Shown: positions 21,810-32,941 of the stretch, piece by piece
How positions within the stretch are numbered: position 1 is the stretch's first letter
How the letters are laid out: each line of letters begins with the position of its first letter
NCBI GenBank assembly: GCA_022592435.1
Contig: JABYQS010000040.1
Coordinates: 62,001-126,000 of the forward strand
From: Cerioporus squamosus
Lineage: Eukaryota > Basidiomycota > Agaricomycetes > Polyporales > Polyporaceae
Direction: 5' to 3'
DNA length: 64,000 bases
The notes under the pieces: model-generated
Seen by the model: only the letters and a program-made list of their open reading frames with translations
What the model was told of the DNA's origin: nothing
Databases searched by the model: none
Made by a program: the position numbers and the translations under genes

Positions 21810-24800
21810 GTCGCGGAGGTATAATGCCTTGTAATTCTGAACGATGGTGTACTTCACTATCCGTGTATATCCATGTGCCTCGTGTTCGTGTTCGAATCTG
21901 ATAGAACATTATCTTGATTGTGCACCTATTTTGTCCACTTGAACTACTGTTTGGGTGATTATGTCGCCGACCCACATGTCGACGAATATGCCTTCGCCGA
22001 TGCACTCTATTTCAGCAACGTCATCATAGGTTGCCCAGCAGCCTAAGTGACGACTCCTGTCGCCGATACCACTTACACTATTCGTCTTTCAGTTAGGCAG
22101 TTTGAATCAACAGTCCACGACATCCCCGTCTCGCACCTGTATGACACATTTGTCATGTCCGCCTTATTTTCCTCTTCACGTAGTTCGATTCATACATGGG
22201 GAATGCGACCAGGTACATCAATGGCTTTCCTTACGTTACCTACAGCGTACACACCCTTTAACGCTACTGGAGAATGTCGAGGACGCCAGCCATGTAGTAG
22301 AAGCCGTCGGCGCCCACCACAATGGACGCTCTGCGGCATTGACAGGCGCCGTTTCAGACGCTTCGTTCATGAGCAAGCGAATCCTCGGTGACGAGGCTGT
22401 CAGGATGCGGACGGAAGGGTCTCGACGCGGCCGGAAGAGCCATATGCGAGCTCGGACTCCTTCATCTCGCCCGAGTCTTCTTCGCCAGGCCGAGCCTGCC
22501 AGTGACTTCGAGCCTCAGGCTCAGGAAGACGGGCTGCAAGGGCTGGCGGCTGGACCACACCCGGACTGCTCCATGTGCGAGCGGCGGCACGACTCGGATC
22601 GCACTAGGTGGGTGTCGACGAGTCCGAAACTGGCGAGGATAAGGTCAACAAGCGCGGCGGGGGCTACTCGGACGACGGTGCACGGCAAGTTGTATGTGGT
22701 GACTCATCTCACGCCAACGGGCGAAACGACCCCGGGCGTCCTCCATGACGAAATGGTAGCTGACAGCAAGAGTGCAGAAGAGTGCGGCCATGCGAGGAGA
22801 TGAGCGCGCGGATGAGAATTTCGGGAGTGCGTTCTGTGGGCGATGGGAACCATTTTGCAGCCAGGCAATGGTCTTCGGCAGCAGTCCGACGGTTTGAATG
22901 GAAAACGGAGATCGCCGGGCAGCGTGTGCAGGATAGGAGAGATGTATGACGGCTTGATGTGCACACTGAGACGGCGCGAGGAGAGGCATCGTCTGCTAGT
23001 CGAGGGTTGGCGTTGAGTCGCAACTTGCATCAGAGCTATATTTCAAAAGCGAGGATGAGAAGCGCTCCTGAAAGCACCATAAGAGGCGAGTCGTAGGGGA
23101 AGAAACAAAGACACTCACTTTCGTGCCCTGGGTAGGAGCTGGAGGTGAGAGTCCGCCAAGACGGCGGCTCGTACATCTTCGATGGTAAGCTTGGGCGAAG
23201 CGATATTCTACGCTGACAAGGAAGTTAACCAAGATGATACCAATCGTTGAAAGAAGTCATGGTACGAGCCAAGAGATGCGTGCTGTGCAGAGGCTCAATC
23301 AATCACGCTCGGAGGCATGTTCGTCGGATGGGTCCTGATTCCTGACGCTAGGAGCTTCGCGCATATCCCCGCTTCCATCAAGCTGTATCATTCGCCCTGC
23401 GGAATGTCCTGATATTCGCTTCAGCATGGCATGCACATTCAGGTGCAGATTGCGAAGATAGTTACCGGTTGAAACCTCGAGCTACTGCGTCTGCGGGCGT
23501 CGAGCATTCTACCGGTCCTCCTGGCTGAGTTTATTGTTCCAGGTCACGCATTCAGTGAGGTAAGAGGTGGTTGAAGGCAGAAGTCAAGAGCCTAAGTACT
23601 CGATCGAGAGGCCTCACGAGTCACCGCGTCGCGACGAACGAGCGCTCATAAGTTCAGGGCAGGTCCGAGCGCGTTGTGCAGCCTCGACGAGGCCGCTCTT
23701 CGATACTTCTTCTTGTCCAGTGCCTATGTTCGACATCCCCGTCCCCTCCGGCTTTGACTGAAAGATCTCCCTTGATGCAACAACAGCACTCTCCGGTAAT
23801 TTCTAATCTCATCAAACTTGACTTGGAGCTCGGACCAGGAGCGCGGCTCGCCGGCGTGACATGATCATCATCCGACAACGGGAGACCTCTCCGTCGGTCA
23901 TGATCAACGAACCCTGGGCGATGTTTACTTGGAGAAAGAAGGATCCGGGTGTATCCTCGGGACAGGATAGGGAACGCGAGGTGAGTGCCGTCGGCTGGAT
24001 CTCCGCAGGCTCGACTCTGGCAGGGGAATTCTGATATACGGACACATGGACCTGTTATGCTTAGCTGATGCTGATATGTGCAGCTGCATAACGAGTGCGG
24101 GCCGCTGTACGTACATGATCTCAATCTCATTACAGGATCGGATGGTTCCGCTGCGAAGATCTTCGTATGCTTGGTCCGCTGCTACTGTCAAGTCCAAAAT
24201 CGCCAAGATCCGGCCACGCTGGTCAGCCTACTCGCGCCGCAAATGCGAGCTCACTCTTCTCAGTCTGTAGATGAAGCAACTACGCGCCCTCCGGCCTACC
24301 AGGATTGAAGGTCGCCCACTCGCCGGTGTCGTCGAGAATTGCAGGCATACCATCGCCCTGGGTCATAGACCGCGCAACGTCTCAATTCGCGGTGAGTGCA
24401 CGAGATCTACGCATGAGAGGAGATTCCAGGCGTACCTGGTGATTGCTGGTACACTCGGAAGACGAACGAGCGCAGGCGCATTGCACCAGTGTCGGGCCTG
24501 CGGGCTCTCTGGTGCGTTGCGTCTCGTCTTCGGTTTCCGATGCGTACTGTCGGATATGGCCGCGGCCACTCCACTCTACGCTAAGAGTAAGACTCGCGTG
24601 GGTGGAGTTTCAATGCACGATTTGTCAATATGTTGTGAAGGGTGCCGGATTTCATCAGGTCCGCAATCCTCAGCTGCAAGGATTTAGGCTTGGGCTTGAA
24701 CGTCCTCCTCTATGTCGGAGGCGAAGGGAATTTGTAGGATGCTTTTCTAGCTCCGTCAATCGCAACTAGGAGAGCAGAAGTAGTGGTTAGCGGAGACGTC

Positions 24801-25258
24801 ATCGAGGAGGCAAAGTGTACAGCGGCAGTGCGCCATGGTGCATGTTCCCGAAAATCGCGGAGAACGGTTGGGGTCTGTTTGTTTGTTCGTATTAGGATCA
24901 GAAGCTGTTAGCGTTGACGCCCATTCAGGGGCCGCGTAAAAACTCTCTTCCGACCACGTCGCCCATGCGCCCTCAGCGACTGCAATACGGCTAACTGCCT
25001 CATCCAATTTGCTGTAGCTCCGTGCTTAATTGGAATTGCTTCCTGAGAGGGATGTTTTCTTCACCGGAATTTATCGGAGGGATGATGGCACAAGAGTAAT
25101 GACAGGGCGCTTCACAAAAGTTTGCTCAAAATCACATATTATAACAGTTCGAATACTTGTCTGCACGTTTACTTTAACTGACTTGGTTTGGTAGAACGCG
25201 GCGTTTACACATATGCAGCATAATGAGTCGTCCGCGACCCAACCCCGCCCTCTCTGTA
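21810..25258. other. 3.4-kb spacer between the duplicated modules
   Basis: Several medium open frames lie on both strands (for example 22102-22803 plus and 22645-23232 minus), but none shows a recognisable domain. Three frames are open at once over 22.65-23.03 kb on the minus strand, which argues for composition rather than coding. No SINE, TIR or RNA gene recognised. Confidence 0.35.
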
Positions 25259-25669
25259 TCAGGCTGTAGGCCGAGATTGGGTAGTGCGGGATGCGCGAGT
25301 AGCACCCGGGGTCACCGTCACCGTGGGCACCGTGACAGTGCTAGTTGACGTCGTAGTGGTGAAGACGGTGCTGGTCCTGGTGGAGGTCTCCGTGACCGCG
25401 GGCGAGGAGGGCGTCAAAACAATGCGCGTGCTGGTCGCCATCGGAGTCGTTCTAGTGGTCTCGACGATCGTCGTCGTCGTCGGGTCACCGGTGACAGTGG
25501 TTGTGGTGGTAACCGTCGCTGGGTCCTGGCGGGGGATGACTGCGACAACATCGGGTTAGCGCCTCAACCTTGAATTACCGCGTGAGTGAAGTTTTGACGT
25601 ACCGTTAGCCCCGACGCCGGAGGCGGCCATCGCGAGAGCGATGATAGCGAAGATCTTTGACGCGAACAT
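25259..25669 (-). CDS. small secreted Thr-rich protein (class 2, module 3)
   Basis: Exons 25669-25603 and 25539-25259 give 115 residues. The signal peptide MFASKIFAIIALAMAASGVG differs from the 20.6-kb copy at few positions and ends at the same phase 1 intron after 67 nt. The mature protein opens VIPRQDPATV, then TVTGDPTTTTIVETTRTT, TPSSPAVTETSTRTS and VTPGATRASRT. TATAAG lies about 88 nt upstream. Same divergent arrangement as the other modules. Confidence 0.85.
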
Positions 25670-26398
25670 GGTGCAGATTATTTATGTGTGGGTGCAAAGA
25701 CGATGAGTAGATGGATGTCGATGGTGCTGAGAAAAACGCCCCGTCGGTCCAACTACTTATACAAATCCCCTGCCAATGCGCGTGCGCGCATGAGACTTTT
25801 GACTTCGATTTTTTTGACAGAGTCCGTCATTCCCCACCCACAGAACCTCGCGCGCACAGCGTGTACGGCGGAAGGTGCAAGCACGATTCTGCACCCGCCC
25901 GGCTCTCGCGCTCACTTGCTTCCGCACAGCACAGCCACTGCGGTTATCTCCGCTACCCCCGCCCATCCGCGGCTCGCTCCGTGCGTGATTGCAGCTCGAC
26001 TTTGACCGCCCAAACGTGAACCCTCACGGGAGCATTCTACGGAGGCGCTTCTGCCGGCGTGCACCCCAGATGCGCTGACATTCAGGGTAGTCGGAACGTC
26101 GTCGAGGGTGCTATCTCCTCAGCACAACGCACATGGCGCGACGCGCTCCGCTCTAGACATGACGCACGATACCTTCCGCACTGCGGAAGGAAGCATCCTG
26201 GCTAGGGGCGCAGTGTGGCCAGTGGCCGCCACCGCGCGATCAATGTGCGAGCGTCGAATTTTTGCGAAGTCCGCAGATCCTCCATTGACGGGGAGGGAGT
26301 ATATAGGCTGGGGACGTCTCATCTCTCAATTCTATCATCACTTCTCGCTGCACACCGAACCTACCACAACGTCAATTCCTTCTCATATTCAAGCAGTC
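25670..26398. promoter_or_regulatory. bidirectional promoter, module 3
   Basis: 729 nt between start codons, one base different in length from the module 2 promoter and alignable to it throughout. It holds GTATAAG on the minus side (about 25757-25763) and TATATAGGCTG at 26300-26310 on the plus side. Confidence 0.8.
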
Positions 26399-26839
26399 AT
26401 GATGCATGCCAAGTTCGCCGCTCTCGCTGGTTTCCTTCTCCTCGCATGCACGGGTGCGCAAGCATCGCCTGCAGGTACGTTTTCTTTGGTGCACATAAAC
26501 CCACGCACACACCGACCTTGGAACATAGCTCTCGCCGAAGTCACGGTCTTGCCCTCTGTGGCTTCCAATATACTTGAACCCCTTTTGCCCACGTCGGTCT
26601 TCGCCAAGCGTCAGGATCCCGCCCCGACCGTCACTGTGACGGAGACGGAGGGCGGCCCCCTCGTGGTGACGACCTCTACGTCCACCATCGTGCGTCCGAC
26701 GTCGACCGTGCATGTCACTTCGACGATCACCACTGCGACCACGACCACCGTCACGGAGACTACCACGAGCACGTCGACGCGCACGAGCACTGTTACTAGT
26801 ACTGTCGGCTCGGCGACCGTCACCGGTAACCGCTCGTAA
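26399..26839 (+). CDS. small secreted Thr-rich protein (class 1, module 3)
   Basis: Exons 26399-26474 and 26529-26839 give 128 residues. The signal peptide (MMHAKFAALAGFLLLACTGA) and intron phase match the 21.3-kb gene. The propeptide region differs (LPSVASNILEPLLPTSVF) before FAKRQDPAPT. The Thr-rich part is almost the same as in module 2. It stops after GNRS at TAA 26837-26839; the next codons in frame (KPIAA then TAG) still match the lost LPTAA tail, so the stop is secondary. Start could also be ATG 26402. Confidence 0.86.
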   Translation: MMHAKFAALAGFLLLACTGAQASPAGTFSLVHINPRTHRPWNIALAEVTVLPSVASNILEPLLPTSVFAKRQDPAPTVTVTETEGGPLVVTTSTSTIVRPTSTVHVTSTITTATTTTVTETTTSTSTRTSTVTSTVGSATVTGNRS

Positions 26840-27636
26840 AAGCCCATTGCGGCTTAGTTCGGGGGAAGCGGGTATGAATAATAATATAGCGATGATTTCG
26901 GATGTAAAGCTTGTATGACGTTCGCGCCCCCTTATTCATGCCCAAAATTGGAATTGAAGAGCCTTACCTACTAGCTCATGCATGCCTTCGGATGGTAAAC
27001 GCGATGTAATAGCTTAAACCATTCCGTGATGCGGCGTGCATTCAACCGGTGTATAAGTCGAGGAAAGAATAAGTATAGGAGCGAGCAAGTTACACTTTTG
27101 GCGAGTCACATTCTGTCCACCATGCATAATTCATCCGGCAACATCTGAACTCCACCGCTGCCTGCGGAAGTTGCAGCACTGTCGTGAACAGAGTGGATTA
27201 AATATGACGAAGGCTTATTCAACGCTCACGCCTCTCTGGATGCCGAGCTATAGGTAGATATCCATGCCAGCCTGTAGTACGTGTTTGCCTTCTCTGGCGC
27301 GACTTCAGCTATCTCACGGCCGAGTCGCTGCACGACAGTTACATGCTGAGCCGTCCCAATTGGCGCCAACCGAGTACAGGACAGACGACAGGCATGCGCC
27401 CTGGATCTCCGTGGCTTCCGCACGGCACAAGCCTGTACAACAAGGCTGTGACTCACATTTCGCGGGTATGGCACGAAAGCGCATACAGGCTTGCGCGGAG
27501 GGAGCGATATCAGACGCCTTGGGAGGTGCCCCACTGCAAAGCTGTGTACCAGGAAGAGAACGAGGCTGTCATCGAGAAACATGCATTGCATAGTCTTCCA
27601 ATGATCGCAGACAATTATAGGCAGATGTTCCGTGCA
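26840..27636. other. intergenic, upstream of the seventh family gene
   Basis: No coding region supported. The right end leads into a TATATAGGCTG core promoter. Confidence 0.4.
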
Positions 27637-27647
27637 TATATAGGCTG
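27637..27647 (+). promoter_or_regulatory. TATATAGGCTG core promoter element
   Basis: Same 11-base core as at 21247-21257 and 26300-26310, here 106 nt before the ATG of the next gene. It supports common origin of this promoter with the class 1 Thr-rich genes. Confidence 0.65.
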
Positions 27648-27752
27648 TCACCGGCCCACCTCGTCTCTCACTGCTCTCCCGTCCCGACGGTCATCGAACG
27701 AGCACGAACGCATCGCATCACTGGCGTATCCCTCCCATCCATGCCCACCACG

Positions 27753-28173
27753 ATGAACGCCAAGCTGACAGCGCTCGCAAGCCTCATCTTCATCGCATTC
27801 TCGGGTGTGCAAGCCGCGCCATGTACGTCTCTTCTCAGTTCACGTCTGCTATGCGACACACTCTAAGATCCCCCTAGTGTCCTCTCCCACTCGGACGGTG
27901 ACCGTAGACGAGCGGACGACCGCCGCCGCCGGCTTCAACCCCCACGGCTCCGCCCCACCCCTCCATACCCGCTCGGGCGCGGGCTCCTTTGCGAGCTCGG
28001 ATGCCTCCACGTCGACCTTTGCGGCTGACTCATTTGACGGCCGATGGCGAGCGTCAGGGCGATGGTTCGGCCTGGCCGGGTTCGGGCTGGTACAAGGTCG
28101 GACGGCGGAACGACCGTATCCTGGCCGGCCTCGAGCCATCAGTCGAGCTCGATTTCGGAAGAAACGACGGTAG
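27753..28173 (+). CDS. secreted protein with family signal-peptide exon, diverged mature part
   Basis: Exon 1 27753-27822 encodes MNAKLTALASLIFIAFSGVQ and ends in phase 1, matching the class 1 Thr-rich genes in sequence, length and phase. Exon 2 from 27878 begins SSPTRTVTVDERTT, a short Thr/Val segment, then becomes a different Gly/Ser/Ala-rich sequence (FNPHGSAPPLHTRSGAGS). In the first frame it stops at 28173. A second frame (from about 28030 to 28564) looks equally protein-like (GSAWPGSGWYKVGRRNDR and an acidic EVDDVDDEEAIDELEQ), so a further intron near 28010-28055 or a frameshift is likely. Product function unknown. Confidence 0.55.
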
Positions 28174-28554
28174 CAGCGCGTCCCCCTACGAAGTAGCAGC
28201 ACCGGGCGATCTCCGGCTCGAAGTGGACGATGTTGACGATGAAGAGGCGATAGACGAGTTAGAACAAGGTGGTGAAGAGCTACTGCCAGTGCTCAGAGAT
28301 CAACGTTCATGGCGCCTCTCCAGGAGCAGACGGTTGTGCATCAGGAATCGCTGTACTTGGGCTTTGCCTATGAGTCTTGTCTTCTTCTCTGTTCTTGGAG
28401 CTTGGTGGCCGGGTTGTAGTGTTGAGTTTACCTATACGCCACATGCAACGTCGCCTCACACATGTTTAATAAGCGCTTCTGTTCCCAGCGTATCACGATT
28501 CACTATTCGTACGTTCGCATTACATCTGCGACTTCTATCCCCGCGTCGTGGAAG

Positions 28555-28782
28555 CTACATGTGAAGGAAGTATTGGATGGCACGAGTAAGCCGCCGTCCG
28601 TTCTTGGGCATGGGGAAGCCGTGGCGTTCGGCCATATGGACGTTCAGCCTGTACACGGTAGTGAATGCCAGGCCGCATTCGTTGCATTTATATGGTCTGG
28701 GCTGTCTGTGTCGCCGAAGATATCTCGTGGTCAGCGTTGTATGTGGCGGAGTTTCAGAAGAATGATATGCGTACCCTGACAT
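28555..28782 (-). CDS. short C2H2 zinc-finger protein
   Basis: A 75-codon ATG-started frame with one classical finger, YKCNECGLAF-x-TVYRLNVHMAERH: two Cys two apart, then two His four apart, with the Tyr/Phe and Leu core residues in place. The first 23 codons could instead be an intron (donor gtacgc, branch-like CTGAC, acceptor cacag), which would leave MSG joined to QPRPYKC in phase. Upstream exons may be missing. A single-finger DNA- or RNA-binding role is inferred. Confidence 0.5.
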   Translation of the reverse strand: MSGYAYHSSETPPHTTLTTRYLRRHRQPRPYKCNECGLAFTTVYRLNVHMAERHGFPMPKNGRRLTRAIQYFLHM

Positions 28783-29265
28783 GGTGCGCGTTGCTTGATA
28801 GGTGCAGAGTCACGGTAGAGGTGGTGTGTAGCTCGAGGTTTGTGTCGCTGAAGTCGGTGGCTTGTCCGAGTTATGACAGTTCTGCGCCTGAGATCCTATG
28901 AAGACTCGGCCTTATATACCAGAACAGCCCGCATATCCGGAGACACGCAACCCTCGTCCGCAGTCGTGCTCAGCACCTCCGACGCTCGAACAGTCCACAG
29001 TGCTCCCGTCCGCATGGTGGCCCCCTCGTCATCAGCCATGATCCAGTTCACACATCGTGTATCACCCACACGCCCACACGCAACGTGTCCCGCCAGCGAC
29101 ACTCCTATCTCGGAGCCCCAGAACAAAGCAAGATGCCAGACGCGCGTCGCGCCCACCTTGATGCACGCACTCCTAGCAGTGCTTCCGTCCACTCGTGCGG
29201 TGCCGGACAAAGCAGGCCCGTCAGATCCCAGTGGTCCCCGGACCACACATCGGGAGTTTCACTTG
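28783..29265. other. intergenic, nothing firm
   Basis: Open frames on both strands without domains. It could contain 5' exons of the zinc-finger gene on the minus strand. Confidence 0.3.
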
Positions 29266-30920
29266 TCATCTAGTCCCCGAGTCCACAGGCATGCTCTCGT
29301 CCGACCAACAATCATCTTCGCTGTCTGGTTCAACCGGGTGCTTGTCCTCATCGTCCCACCACTCGCTCGACCCCGCGGACTCGCTGTCGCCGCGGCCCTG
29401 GCGCGAGACGTTCAGCGGGTAATCCGAGTCGTACTCCGCGTCCGCGTCCTCAGGACCCAGGCCCTGCTCCTCCAGCACTGCGGCGAGCATGGCGGCGTCC
29501 GGGTGCAATGAGGAGGAGTCGCCGTCCGAGTCCGAGCCTTCGTCCTCCGCGCCCGCCGGGAGTATGGTGTCCACGAACTCCGGCGCAACGATAGACGCGG
29601 CCTGCACGACCCACGACCCGGAGATGCGGTGGTGCAGGACGCCGTCCGGCGTGCCATCGAGCAGCGCGGGGTGACATATCCTCGGCCAGTCTGGAGTGCC
29701 GCACGCCCACTTCTCCGCAGGGTCGCGCATGTTTTCAGGAGCCCTGGTCAAGAGAAGGCGGACGCAGCGGAGCGCGGGGACGGAGCTGCCTTCCCGGTGG
29801 AGATACTTCGACTCCCAGGCCGCAGTGTGCTCTCGCGCGACGCGCCAGATGTCCAGGTAGCGAAGCGAGTGGGCGTGGAGTTGGATCGGGGTCAGTGGGT
29901 GGGATGGGAGTATGAGGTGCTCCAGCACGGGACAGAGCTCGGAAAGGCGATCGCTGTCGAACTCCGCGCCGAACGATGCATCTGCGCGACTGTACATGTG
30001 CAGGTAGCGGAGGCGGCGGCCATGCTCGACGAGCAACGATGTGGGGAGTCGCGAGCAATCGATCGCGGTTAGGCTGGTGAGACTCGGCATGGACCAGGCT
30101 TCGGCGACGTAGCTCGTGAGCCCCAACTCGTCTTCATCGGTGACCAGCTCGAGATACTGCAAGCAAGGGAGGGATAGTGGTTGGAGCGGGGCTTCGTCCG
30201 TTTGTTCGGCGGACATGTAATGTCCTAGCTTGAGAGAGACGAGCTGGGTGGCCATTCGCAACAGCTTCCCGCCCTCGCGGGAGAATATTTAAGGAGGGCG
30301 GAGATAGATTATAGGAGGCACCTGAGAAAGACTGATCTCGATGTAACGTAAATTCACTGTAGTGTTAGAATAGAAGCAGAGCTCGTTGAACTGACGCGTG
30401 AAGGTGACAAAAGCAGGAAGGGGTCGATGTGGTAGAAGTTCAGCCGTGGATCAGGGGAGGGTGATAAGAGAAGGACCCGAGCCTCTTACAGGAGGAGAAG
30501 ATGAAGGCGAGCTCGTCTCGCGCGCGCTTGAACTCCTTGACTCTTTTGAAGATGCAGGAGTCCAAGCGCAACGCGCGGATGAGTCCGGTGTGGTCGTTCT
30601 GGGAGGTGCGCAGGCTCTCGGGGAGGAGAGCGATTTGGTACGTACGCCGCAGGACGACATCGGCATACAGCACCTCCATGGCTGGACCGTGCCATGCATG
30701 CGAGACCAATGCAAGTGCCTTCTTGGTACGCAGGATCCGCATCCAGGAGGAGTTCGGTCCGGTGAGGACCGACGGGTCGTATTCGTGAGGAAGCGGAACT
30801 ACCGCCCAGGCGGAGGAGAACCTCCTGGGGTAAGATGCCCGTGGCAAAAGCTGCGGGAGACGTGTCCTCTATCACGGGTGGGTAAGCATGCGTACCAGAT
30901 ATAGGCGAAGTCGCGTACAT
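29266..30920 (-). pseudogene. F-box/LRR gene, apparently frameshifted and internally deleted
   Basis: Paralogue of the intact gene at 37.3-39.1 kb. The distal exon (about 30274-29266) is open and aligns with it: KLLRMATQLVSLKLG versus its NLTALKLG region, CPVLEHLILPSHP versus CPLLEHLVIPTW, and the shared WP-ICHP segment, followed by an acidic tail. The proximal part carries ILPQEVLLRL (F-box) in one frame and VPLPHEYDPSV plus RTKKALALVSHAWHGPAMEV in another, with a shift near 30805-30815. About 45 residues present in the paralogue after the CKRLGSFSYHP segment are missing and a stop follows. Short introns could rescue the 3' joint (48 nt, CAG|gtgcct to gcgag), but not the F-box shift. Not certain: an assembly error would make it a normal gene. 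Confidence 0.55.
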
Positions 30921-32202
30921 CCGCGTCCATCACAGCGTCCACTCCGCGAGAGACGCGACGAAGGAAGAATTCCGAGAGCTGAAGTGATAGGCCAGAAGAT
31001 CCGCTCAGCCAGCAAGTCTACGTCGCACACGAACTTGTTTGCGTACCAGTATGATTGGTCTGCACTGGGTACGTTGAACCCGAAACCGTCCGACCGATTC
31101 CTCGTAGTAGCTACTTATTCCGCGGGCGCTCCAAGAGGTCAAGAGGGATTCGCGATAGCTGCGTAGGTCCAGAGGAGAATGAGACAAAGCAGATAGAAGA
31201 GACGATGGGAGCAGCCTGAGGGACAGCCAGTGGCTGCTGGAACACAAGCTTGATTCGGGCGTCAGATATCGAGTCGTCGACGTGAACCGTGCGAACTAGA
31301 ACAGGGTTCGCCTTGTCTCCTTCCACGATACGACTTGGTCGCCCACAGCCATCGAATTCGCCGGCGACATCGTCAAGACAATACAATACGCAAGCTGCCT
31401 CTGTTTCGGTGTCGGTGCTAGTGGGACCTTGATAGGAGGCGCATCGAGAGACATGGCGGCACGCACCGCCGCAGGCTTTTCGAACTGAATCTCTGCCACT
31501 TAACCACTGAACTCTCAGGAAAGGCTGGACCAACGACCTCAACGGCAGTAGCGGAACGAGCTGACCGGGACATACTATTATGAGGGCTCCGGCGCGAGGA
31601 GTGGGCGCGCTCTTCCACCTTTCCGCTGCGCACTGACGAACACTCAACTCTGCTGAGCAGCGACCTATGACTTGCGCGATTCCAGCAAGAACGGACTTAC
31701 AGAGCATGGTGTCCAGATATTAGGTTGGCGGTGGCTTGCAGGCCGCCGTGTATGTCATGCAAGCGCTGATGACGCGAAACCCAACAGTCAGGAGCTCAAA
31801 GCCTGCGGAACGTTTGCCCAAAAAAGGTGCGAAACGCCAGAGATATGTCTGCGTGATTTGATCATGCCCTGACATTGCCTTTGCCGGACAGGAGGATTAT
31901 TCAGCTGCAAGCTTCGGACGAGGCCCGGACACGGTAATGGAAGCATTCTCGCGCTCTCTGGAGGCGTCCAGGACGCAGAAAAGGACACCAAGCGCGAGCG
32001 CAGGCAGGCTCGTCCGCCAGGTTACTGCTTTCAGATAGCGTCTTCCGCGTGCAAGATGATGCGTCCCACATCGATGGCTGCGATATATAAACTCCCCCGT
32101 CCGGCGGACCTGCTCTCCCAACGTCGTCTTCCATCTCTCACCCAGCTCTTCTCGCACTCGCGTTTGCATCTCACTCCCACGTCTACCCAACTCCGTACCA
32201 CA
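30921..32202. other. intergenic with unassigned minus-strand frames
   Basis: Frames at 31005-31247, 31111-31707 and 31296-31499 (minus) are open but show no family signature. The right end is the promoter of the nitroreductase gene, with GATATATAAA at 32082-32091 (plus). Confidence 0.4.
32082..32091 (+). promoter_or_regulatory. TATA box of the nitroreductase-like gene
   Basis: GATATATAAA about 115 nt before the ATG, followed by a C/T-rich leader. Confidence 0.6.
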
Positions 32203-32941
32203 ATGTCCGGCTCCGCTGCGTTCTTCGAGGCTGTCAAGACCCGCCGCTCCGTCTACACCATTACCCCGGAGTCCACGATCCCCGACGAGAAGATCGAGCA
32301 GATCATCGCCGAGGCCGTGAAGCACGCCCCTTCCTCGTTCAACAGCCAGAGCAGCCGCGTATGTATACCATCACCCCTGGGAGCGTGTCGTGCATCCGGT
32401 GTCTGACCGCGTTCGACAGGTTGTCCTCCTTCTCGGTGACGAGCACAAGAAGCTCTGGGACATCACCTTGAACGTCCTCAAGGAGATCGTTCCCGCAGAA
32501 CAGTTCCCCGCCACCGAGGCCAAGATCAAGGGCTTCGCGAACGGCCACGGCACCGTCCTCTTCTTCGAGGATGAGAACGTCGTGAAGGACCTCCAGACCA
32601 AGTTCGCGCTCTACCAGGACCGTTTCCCCGTCTGGTCGCAGCACGCCAGCGTAAGCTTCCATCGCCTTCTATCGCCACGATCACCTTAGCTCACGTGTTC
32701 CTCTCGCTTCCAGGGCATTCTCCAGTTCATCGTCTGGACCGCTCTCGAGACCGAGGGTCTCGGTGCGAGCCTGCAGCACTACAACCCGCTCATCACGCCC
32801 CAGGTTCTTTCTACCTGGAACATCCCCTCCTCGTGGACGCTTGTGGCTCAGATGCCTTTCGGCAAGCCCTCTGCGCCCGCCGGCGAGAAGACGTTCGAGC
32901 CTATCGAGGGCGTGCGGTTCAAGGTCTTCGGCAAGCAGTAA
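32203..32941 (+). CDS. nitroreductase-like oxidoreductase (Frm2/Hbn1 type)
   Basis: Exons 32203-32358, 32420-32650 and 32714-32941 with 61- and 63-nt introns give 204 residues, the normal length of the short fungal nitroreductase family. KTRRSVYTI near the start is the FMN phosphate-binding RRS motif. APSSFNSQSSR, FFEDENVV and QFIVWTALETEGLGASLQHYNP are family-typical FMN and dimer-interface segments. These enzymes reduce nitro compounds or quinone-like substrates with NAD(P)H; the yeast members are linked to lipid signalling and oxidative stress. Cytosolic, no targeting signal. Confidence 0.93.

Larger units (their letters stand above)
25259..26839. repeat. segmental duplication copy B (module 3)
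   Basis: Collinear copy of 20209-21809, separated from it by about 3.45 kb and in the same orientation, i.e. a direct tandem duplication. Confidence 0.85.

Noticed and set aside
22645..23030. Minus-strand gene with three overlapping open frames
   Set aside because: All three phases are open, no frame shows a domain or membrane pattern, and no supporting splice chain was found.
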